From Pomphorhynchus laevis (lineage: Eukaryota; Acanthocephala; Palaeacanthocephala; Echinorhynchida; Pomphorhynchidae): a DNA stretch of 64,000 nt. The notes below the pieces were generated by a model. The model was given only the letters and a program-made list of their open reading frames with translations. It did not search any database and was not told the DNA's origin. A program made the position numbers and the translations under genes. The stretch spans positions 116,008 through 180,007 of the forward strand of contig WNNJ02001835.1 of the NCBI GenBank assembly GCA_012934845.2, written 5' to 3'. Shown in pieces: positions 56,400-64,000 of this stretch (its first letter is position 1; the number at the start of each line of letters is the position of its first letter).

Positions 56400-57340
56400 T
56401 TAAATTTTTTAATTAATAAATTTTAATTTAATTTATTATTAATAATTAATAATTTATTATTATTTTATTTTTTAATAATTTTATAACTATATTAAATCCG
56501 TATATTAACTGATATTAATATATATACTATATATAATCAGTTAATATACTATATTAACCGATTTGATTTATTATAATTATATAATCAAACCAGCTAACTG
56601 AGTCTATTTATTTAATATAATCATAAAATAAACAAAACATAATAATGCTAAATCAAAATTTAATAATTAAATAATAAAATAAATAATTGTTATAAGATTT
56701 TATATAATTTATATCAAGTTAAAATTAAAAATTGAAATTTAAAATAAAAGTCAATTTGTATAAAAATGTCATCTTTACGATGACATTTTCATAACTACTT
56801 TAAATTTATATCGTAAAGATGACATATTTAAATTTACAAGAAACATATTTTTGCATGAGCATTCATGCATACCATATAATATAAAATATAATACATTAAA
56901 TAATGAAATTTTAAGAATTGCAACAATTTGTAACGATATTGGTTTTCTTCAAAATCATTTAAATAATTTAATAGATGCATATTTTAAAAAAGGTTATTAT
57001 AAAACTACCATCAATCAGAGAAAATAGTAAAATATATAAATCAACACAATAATATAAAGAATAAATTTAAAATTATTAGCAAAAATTTTTTATTATTTAT
57101 TTTTTGTTTTTAAATAATATACTTTGTATTAGAATAAGATACTGTATAATCAAATTTAATCAGAGGAAATACGCTCTTAACACGTATTTGGATGCGCTGC
57201 TATGTTGGGTAGAGGAGTTAGGGGCCGAAACCTGATAGCATAGCAGTTCCTCCTGATGACCTCTAATTCTTATTCTGATACATCGTCTGTTATTTATTAA
57301 TCAATTCATAAAAATGACGTTTATTATTTATTTTATTATT
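56400..57340 (+). mobile_element. Penelope-like piece: tail-to-tail termini, RT C-terminus and terminal repeat
   Basis: 56500-56620 has two Penelope termini facing each other (CCGATTTGATTTATTATAAT, then CAAACCAGCTAACTGAGTCT). An inverted tail (56640-56760) follows. Then comes a plus-strand RT C-terminal fragment (56790-57070, the same as 23420-23062) and a terminal repeat (57080-57340). In that repeat CTGCTATGTT (57197-57206) pairs with AGCATAGCAG (57237-57246), one pair being a G-T wobble. The order RT end then repeat, without endonuclease, agrees with the copy at 22735-24262. Confidence 0.8.
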
Positions 57341-57359
57341 AAATTATAATAATTAGAAT

Positions 57360-60300
57360 AGTCTACGAAACACAATGAATGAAAACGAATCCGTCACGTG
57401 TGATCGAATTAATACTAAACGATGCTGTGTATGTAATGGATTAAACGCTGTCTGTAAAAACTGTTCTTGTGCCCAAGCAGGTCAATCGTGCATAAACTGC
57501 TTTGTAGGGTCTAGATGTTCAAATCGATAGGAACAAATGTCAACATGCATGAACGTCGAGAGTTCGATTGAAGGGCCATCAATAAAACAAGCTGATTCTA
57601 ATAGTTATAACCACATCTCTTCTAATCTCTGTTTTCAGGATACAACAGAATTTGTCACCTTAGATTTGGAATGTACAGAAGGCAATTGTTCGTTGAGAAC
57701 ACTAGTTCGTTCGCCGCGCTCTATATCACTGGACTATTTCTTGCAAGGTTTTCTCTGAGGTGCTTGTTCAGCGAAGCGCCACAATTTACACGAAAACGCT
57801 CTTCGTTCCGCAGAAGAATCAATTAACGCACTGAAAACGGAAATCAATGATTTTAGGGTAATCGTTAATAAGTTACTCAATCTGACTTCGGATGATAGGA
57901 ATAGCAAAGGTGGCGAAACATTCTCCCGAACATTTGCGAGTGTTGTTCGACAACAGGTCGCCCGAACTATTATGGCTACTTGTGACGTATCGTGTAAGTC
58001 TCCAGCATCAGCTTTAGATATAATGTAGGTTTGTCACGAGCAGGCAAAAAGATCTGGCAACATTATAATAAGAGGGTTACCTGTTAGTGAAACAGATCAC
58101 AACATTGTGAGAGACATCCTGGCTGTTACTGGTCATTTAATTCCTCCAGATAAGAAAATACGAGTAAATCGCCTTCCAAGTAAACGAAAGGATATTCCAT
58201 CATGGGCGGTTGTTTCGCTTAATGAGTTTTCGGTTAGTAAGATACTTTCGCAGTCTTTCCGATTAAAGTATGATGAACGTTTTAAGAATATATTTTTGCA
58301 CCCTGATAGATCCATCCCCGAACGAGAAGCGTACAGAAAATTGCGTGAGCACTTAAAAGAACAAATTAGAGCCGATACATTCCATAGACACATAATCCGC
58401 GAATCAAAGGTTGTAGCACTTGAACATAGGGAACGACCTCTTGTCAAACAGAACGATGAGCTTAACCAAGTATTTACCCAGAGCCAAGATCTCTCCAAAA
58501 CAATCCCAGACCAAACCATATGACTACCAATGGATGGGAGTACTCAGGTTTCAGGCACAGATAACTCAGACTCTTGTTCGCTTTTTCTATATAATGTAGA
58601 AGGATTTAAATGTTTAATGTCAGAAGAATTTAATAGTTGGGTTCGGCTGTTTGATATTGTAATACTAACTGAAACGTTCTCCACAACATCCATTTCTCTG
58701 TCTGGTTTTTATTTCTTCGATATTCTTGTTGTAATGGCAAAACGTGGTCGCCCTTGTGGGGGCTTTTAGTTGCAATAAAACCCATAATATCATAATGGTC
58801 TTGTAGTTATTCTGATAACGCGATACTTGTAAATTCTGCCACCCTATATATAATCGGATGTTATTTCAACACTAGTCATTCCGCATCGGACATTATTGAC
58901 GAATTGTCTTCTTTCTTAAGCGAGTCTTTTTGCTTTAAAACTGTTGTAATTGCAGGTGATTTTAATGCACGTTTTGAACTGCCTATCCCCGAGAAACTTC
59001 GTCTACTGTGTATATTTTTGAGTCAATAAACATTAAACTGCACGTACCATCAGAAAAATGGCAATACGAGGTTCCAAACGGAAAATCTTGTATTGATATA
59101 GTTTTCACCAATGCCTCAGTAACACGCATGAAATTAGAATGATCTTACTCATGGACTCTTACACGTAAGCATAAACCCGTAAAGCTCCGTTTCTTAAATT
59201 CATATAAACATCCAGAACAACCGAAAACTTCCAAGTACAGCAGGGTATTACATTTTCAAAAGCTGAATGTTTCTAAGATTGAAGCGGCTTTTCAATTTCT
59301 CAAAGAACCGAAATATGATGATAGACTTAATTGTATCTCGAAGGCGATTCTAAGCGCATGTTCACATAAGAAGGTACGAAACATAATGCCTCATCTTAAG
59401 AAAATTATGCATATCCCGACTTGGCTTCGTAGACTTCAATCTCGTCTTATATCTGAAAGCAGAAGGCGTCGTTATGAATTGCACGTATTGGATAGTTATA
59501 CTCAATTGAGACGCTTGTATAACACACATGCGCGAGTATAAAAAAGCAACATTAATTGCGATAGAAGCTGATCGTTTAGATAATGCGAAACTGTACCCAT
59601 GGAAAATAAAACCAAAACGAAAAGATGACGGATCTAGCGTTCCTTTAGATCAATGGCTCGTTCATTTTAAAAAAGTATTACATGACGATTCCATCGTCGT
59701 CCTAAATAACATTCAAAGTTCGACTATAAATATCCCGATTACCTTGGTAGTCTCAGATCCAATTAACTCTTTGATTACTAGCGAGGAAGTTGAATCAGCA
59801 CTTTACGCATGGCAAACAAAAAAGTCGCTGGTCCCGATGACGTATGTGTAGAACATCTGAAATCGTATCTCCCACTTCTTAGCAATTATTGGTTACTTAT
59901 GTTTAACTCGTTTCTATGTGGAGATCCGCTACCTCAGGAATGGAGAGAGGGAATGGTGAAGGTTCTTTATAAATGTAATGGTAATAGATATCTCCCTGAT
60001 TCCTATCGTGGTATATCGCTCCTGAATCATTCATACAAACTCTTGACGCAGATCGTTTATATACGACTAATTAGATATCGGCAGCATTTACTTCCATTTG
60101 AGCAATATGAAGAAGCGCATAAATCACTCTACACGATTTTTGTGGACTTTGAGAAGGCTTTTGATTCCATAGATCGAAACTTATTATTGAGAAAGGTTGA
60201 ACATGGCGCTAAAGTATATGGCCGCTTTCTTTAACGTATAAGCAGCATCCTTCAATCAAGTTCACTCAGAATATTTGACGGGATTCAGTTTTCACGATCC

Positions 60301-61490
60301 TTTTGCGTAAACCGTGGTGTCTTGAAAGGAGATCCTCTTAGCCCCCTACTTTTTGCTTTCTTTGTTATCGACCTCCCAAACTGCCTATGTCGAAATTCGA
60401 ATAGGGTATGGTCAGTGATGTATGCAGATGATCTTGCCATAGTGTCGGATACTATACCCTCTTCTCAAAGAGCCTTAGATGCGTCGTATCATTATTGTAC
60501 ATCTAACAAAATGAAGGTTAACATCGAAAAGACCAAAGTCGTCAAGTTTCGTAAGAGTGGTCCACGGTGCAAGCATGATCAGCTTACATTTCATAACAAG
60601 CCGCTGGAATTTTCGCATTCGTATACTTATCTAGGAATGTATATCACTTCGCGTTGGAGTTTTGTTGATCACTTGGAACGCAAGGCGACAAAAATAATTA
60701 CGGCAACGAGTTTGATCATAATCTGGGAAGTCTCTCTTTCGAGGGTGCATTGAGGTATTTCAGCGTCATGTTGTTGCCCATGATTAGTTATGGTCTTTCC
60801 ATTGTATGAAATGATTTGACTTCCGGTAATTTCATGCAGCTCGACAGATGTCAGGCAATATTCTTAAAGCGCATAGTGGGAGTTTCACCAAAGACATCAT
60901 CCACACTAGTTTCTACCTTGGCAGCTGTCCCCCTTTATCCGTATATCTGCGCAGTCTTCTTAATATGGTCGAAACTGTTAATTATACTGCAAATCTAGAA
61001 TTATTTAACAAGAAAGTATCGGGAATTGATCCGGAACACTTTTTAACGCCAGCTGCTGTCAACAGCATTGGAAAAAATTACACAATTGTAAACGGCTATT
61101 GGTTTGGCGTTTCTCTACTCATGGGTATCACGATAAGATTTGTCGTATACGCATTCCTTTACATTCGTGATCGTCGTGCGGTTCGTGCAAATTTGGTTTG
61201 TGCGCTTGCTGGTCCTTGCTTCATATTTTCGAATGTCCATATTTGCAGCATTCGAGTTTGCAAGATATCAATCGTATTAAGTAAAGTGCACGATCTATCT
61301 GAGGCATTTTAAGAGGAACAGTGCAAAAGCATTAGGGGCATAGTATATGACGAAGAGAAGATGCAATATATTGATACAACGTCTAACATCAGCATCCGTT
61401 AAAATTGAATGTATTTGATTTATTGTAACTGTATTTTTTCTTTCTTTTATATTTTGTCGAAGCCGAGAGGCGCGATGGCAATAAATTTTC
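57360..61490 (+). mobile_element. LINE, near full length (Cys-rich ORF1, endonuclease, RT), CR1/I-like
   Basis: ORF1 starts at 57375 (MNENESVTCDRINTKRCCVC) and continues with the cysteine pattern NAVCKNCSCAQAGQSCINC. A later ORF1 frame (58107-58523) has DKKIRVNRLPSKRKDIPSWA and an HPDRSIPEREAYRKLREHLK block. ORF2 starts near 58530 with the endonuclease (FLYNVEGFKCL, DIVILTETFS, RGRPCGGF). The RT shows NKKVAGPDDVCVEHLKSYLP, YRGISLLNHSYKLL, TIFVDFEKAFDSIDR (motif A), KGDPLSPLLFAFFVIDL (motif B) and SVMYADDLAIVSD (motif C). The 3' end is near GCCGAGAGGCGCGATGGCAA (61461-61480). It is broken by several stops and frameshifts, but the catalytic motifs of the RT are intact. The clade is inferred. 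Confidence 0.85.
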
Positions 61491-61600
61491 TCTTTATTAT
61501 TAAATTATTAAATTTTGATTTAGCATTATTATTGTTTTTTTTATTTTATAATTATCTTAAATCCGTATACTTAGTATTATATTCCTTTTAAATTAAAAAA
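61491..61600 (+). repeat. Penelope-type AT tail
   Basis: It shares TTTTGATTTAGCATTATTAT and an ATCCGTATACTTAG terminus with other copies of the terminal repeat. Confidence 0.6.
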
Positions 61601-62590
61601 ACACCAAAAATTACAAATAATAAATTCTGTATAAGAATTGGATAGCAACGCTCAGCCTCTGCAGCAGGAAATCCATGAACCGCCGCTCTCCGGTCACTGC
61701 TGCTATCCGCCAACTTATTTCGTGCAATAGGTCTTCCGCCTCTGGGCTTAAGGCACCAAGCGTTTCCACGGCGACCGGCACAAAATTGTAGATCGGTGTC
61801 AGGCAGGCGTATTTGCTGCGTTTCTTGTCCTCTGCTCCACTGGCTACCGCTCCCGGTGCAGTCACAGCTGTATTTAAATGACTCGGTGCCAATGTGTCTG
61901 GCAGGTGAAGTTCCAAGCCAAACACCTGCCACGACCATGGAGTCAGTGACAAGCCATCAGGGCGCCTGTCATCATGTTGTGCCAGTGACCTCGGCTCCAG
62001 ACGCGATAAGATTTCTGCCGACATCAGTGCACGCTTGATGAGATCGTTGACTGCGCTGTGGAGTGACAGTATGCCGACGGACTTGTGGCAGCTGAGCACA
62101 TGCCGTCCGCTGGCGTCTACATCCGCTCCGCAGACACATACATGTGGCAGACAGACTGGGGCACCGAGACGCAGGGCAATGGCGATGCGTAGTGACGAGT
62201 CGTCGAATCCTGTGCCAAGCGACGAACAGGGCGTGTGTGAAGGAAGGTCCCGGAATAAGGTGCAGTAGCCGCAATTAGACGCGCTTTGCTTGCCTGGTCA
62301 AGTGCAGCTGACAACACTTTCGCTCCCTGGATAGTGACCAACGGCGTATCCCAGAATGTATGTTCTGTAGCGAAGGACGATTGAACTGGCATGAAACCCA
62401 CTCGAGACTGCCATTCGGTCACTGCAGTAGTGTATGTCGGTTCGCTGATACCGCAGTAGTCATTTAGTCGCCCTGACAGGATCCGAGTTATGAGTGTTTG
62501 CGACCCGGCGACCGATGATAGGAAGGCCGGTAGAGCAATATTTGTCGCTATCCTGATGCTGAGTCCGCCGTTAGCAACCGGTGGACTCGG
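61600..62590 (-). mobile_element. Non-LTR retrotransposon copy 3 (VRPIAIG-LRRL family), C-terminal part
   Basis: Minus-strand frames, in order: GGLSIRIATNIALPAFLSSV, SGRLNDYCGISEPTYTTAVT, EWQSRVGFMPVQ, LRIAIALRLGAPVCLPHVCV, then CGADVDASGRHVLSC. SAVNDLIKRALMSAEILSRL, EPRSLAQHDDRRPDGLSLTP, APSHLNTAV, FVPVAVETLGALSPEAEDLL and FLLQRLSVAIQ follow. The CxC-GxDxxGxHxLSC block looks like a zinc-binding site. RPDG with a downstream Asp-rich block may be a restriction-like nuclease (inference). The copy is 5'-truncated, has few breaks and is GC-rich, so it is younger than copies 1 and 2. Confidence 0.85.
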
Positions 62591-62830
62591 CTAACTGTAT
62601 ACTCAGTTAGCTGATTTCATTTATTCTAATTATATAATCAAATCAGCTAACTGAGTCTATATTTATATTAAAAGTCAATTTTAATGAATTTACTAATAAA
62701 TAACAGACGATGCATAAGAATAAGTATTATAGGTCATCAGGAGAAACTGATATTTTATCATGTTTCGGCCCCTAACTCCTCTACCCAACATAGCAGTGGG
62801 CCAAATACTTTTATATTGTATATTTTTATA
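62591..62830 (-). repeat. Penelope termini tail to tail, then inverted terminal repeat
   Basis: ACTCAGTTAGCTGATTT (62604-62620) faces AAATCAGCTAACTGAGT with about 20 bp between. Their spacer (ATTTATTCTAATTATATAATC) is nearly the same as at 56565-56590. The inverted terminal repeat continues to about 62830 with GTTTCGGCCCCTAACTCCTC, CCCAACATAGCAG and GGGCC. Confidence 0.8.
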
Positions 62831-64000
62831 TTTAATATATCCATTTGATTAAAATAACTGGTGTTTTAACATTAATTTTATGTTCAATTTAAAATTGGTG
62901 CCATTACACTAGCTATTTGTAATTTTAGCATTTAAATCACTTACCCTATGGATTTGAAAATAGAAACACTTGAAATCCACACAAAATTATCAAGATTAAT
63001 GAAAATTCTGTATACTATATTACATTTTTCTATAATAACTTAACAGTAAGTGCTTATTGTTTAAAAATTGAGGTCATGTGAAATAAAATTTAGAAGGATA
63101 TCGCTTAAGCTTGTATTTAAATATTTCAGTTTATTTCATTGTCAGCGAACAATTAATTTTGCATTTACATAACACTATGACATTAAGTTTGCAAATTAAT
63201 TTAATTAAATGAGCAAAATAAGTATTCGCTTTTGCTATAGATAGCGTTATATCGGAGAGTGAGTCACAGTGTTCGCTACGTACTGTTCGCTGCATAAAAA
63301 GAAAGTACAGATAAAATCTTAATGTCAATTTTTCAATCATTTACAAATGTTTAAATAGGCGATTTTAAAAATAGAATGTCGTAAAATAGCTTCGACAATA
63401 GAATTATATATTGCAATACTTATAAAAAACACTGACATTTAAATCTTTAAATATAATTTTAATTGTGGAACACTCAGATTGAAAAAATCATAGGCATAAT
63501 TGATATAATTATACTTCTTTGTTACTGCCCATATAGTTATTAATCGTCGACATTGTAAGCATTGACGAAACAAGTATTATGATAATAAGGAATTTCTTAA
63601 ATAATTGTTTTGTATTCATAATCCATGTTTTGATAAGAGAAAAGCTCAGATGGACATATTTCTAATAAAATAATACATTCAATATATGCCATTAAAATAA
63701 GTTACCGAAGCCGTAAAGCACAAAATTACATGTTGTGTCACATAGACCTGATAAGGCTTGTGTTTTTATCAGATGACGTATTTACTCAGAGGTTAAAGCA
63801 TCCTCAATAAATACTTGTAGATATTGTTTCTTTTTTATATAAATGTGCTGCCAAGTTTTGATTTTAACCATAAACTTAGTACTATGACAATATCACAGTG
63901 TACACAATTGCATTAATTTCTTCCGGTTCTAATTACTCACTTTTTGTTTGACATGAAAAGAGTTTGTCCTAGACAAAAATTATTTTTATTATAGATTTTT
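62831..64000. other. AT-rich, apparently unique sequence
   Basis: No gene, repeat or motif that I can support. A 69-codon minus-strand frame (63340-63131) lacks any recognisable feature. Confidence 0.4.

Noticed and set aside
3137-57246. Hammerhead ribozyme in the Naiad-like terminal repeat
   Set aside because: GAAAC is conserved, but CUGANGA and a matching stem II are not found in a consistent position in either strand, so I report only a covarying stem of unknown class.
61796-62268. Plus-strand frames over the LINE copy at 61600-62590
   Set aside because: Antisense shadows; the family motifs are on the minus strand.
1-64000. CRISPR arrays, prokaryotic operons, ribosome binding sites, rRNA or tRNA genes
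   Set aside because: None seen. The splice signals and retroelements show a eukaryotic nuclear sequence, and the only tRNA-like sequences are SINE heads.

Overview
This is an AT-rich (roughly 70% or more A+T by eye) eukaryotic nuclear window, dominated by mobile elements, with two intact-looking host genes threaded through them. Short introns of about 50 bp (six of them 49 to 54 bp) alternate with very long introns packed with repeats. An AG acceptor lies immediately before the ATG of both host genes, which suggests spliced-leader trans-splicing or 5'UTR introns. Together with the many LINE lineages and Penelope-like elements, this points to an invertebrate. A flatworm or rotifer-like animal would fit, but the sequence alone does not settle it.

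Host genes. (1) A 12-exon plus-strand gene (5209-22157) encodes a 689-residue protein with an N-terminus like TEX10/Ipi1, the ribosome-maturation Rix1-complex subunit. All splice phases agree and the summed coding length is divisible by three. (2) A 5-exon minus-strand gene (42576-25571) encodes a 335-residue protein I do not recognise, with an Asn/Ser/Asp-rich first half and a charged helical second half. The two genes converge on 22.2-25.6 kb.

Layout. 0-5 kb: a Ty3/Gypsy fossil, LINE and Penelope pieces. 5-22 kb: the TEX10-like gene, whose 8-kb third intron holds a 15-bp minisatellite and a LINE. 22-25.5 kb: a Penelope-like copy, tRNA-type SINEs and a LINE RT scrap. 25.5-42.6 kb: the second gene, whose introns contain a 155-bp satellite (about 21 copies) and a 3.7-kb element with 691-bp inverted arms. 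42.6-50 kb: a minisatellite, a TA-flanked MITE inside a larger inverted structure, and a Penelope-like copy with its GIY-YIG domain in front of the RT. 50-62.6 kb: several LINE copies, visibly richer in G+C than their surroundings. 62.6-64 kb: unique-looking AT-rich sequence.

Most interesting signals. One Penelope-like family appears to have the permuted order GIY-YIG then RT (Naiad-like). Its non-coding terminal repeat, found at more than ten places, carries a hairpin whose two arms change together from copy to copy; some copies could also form a pseudoknot. A tRNA-derived SINE carries hammerhead-like core motifs in both complete copies. Two separate remnants of other Penelope elements carry decayed hammerhead-like cores.
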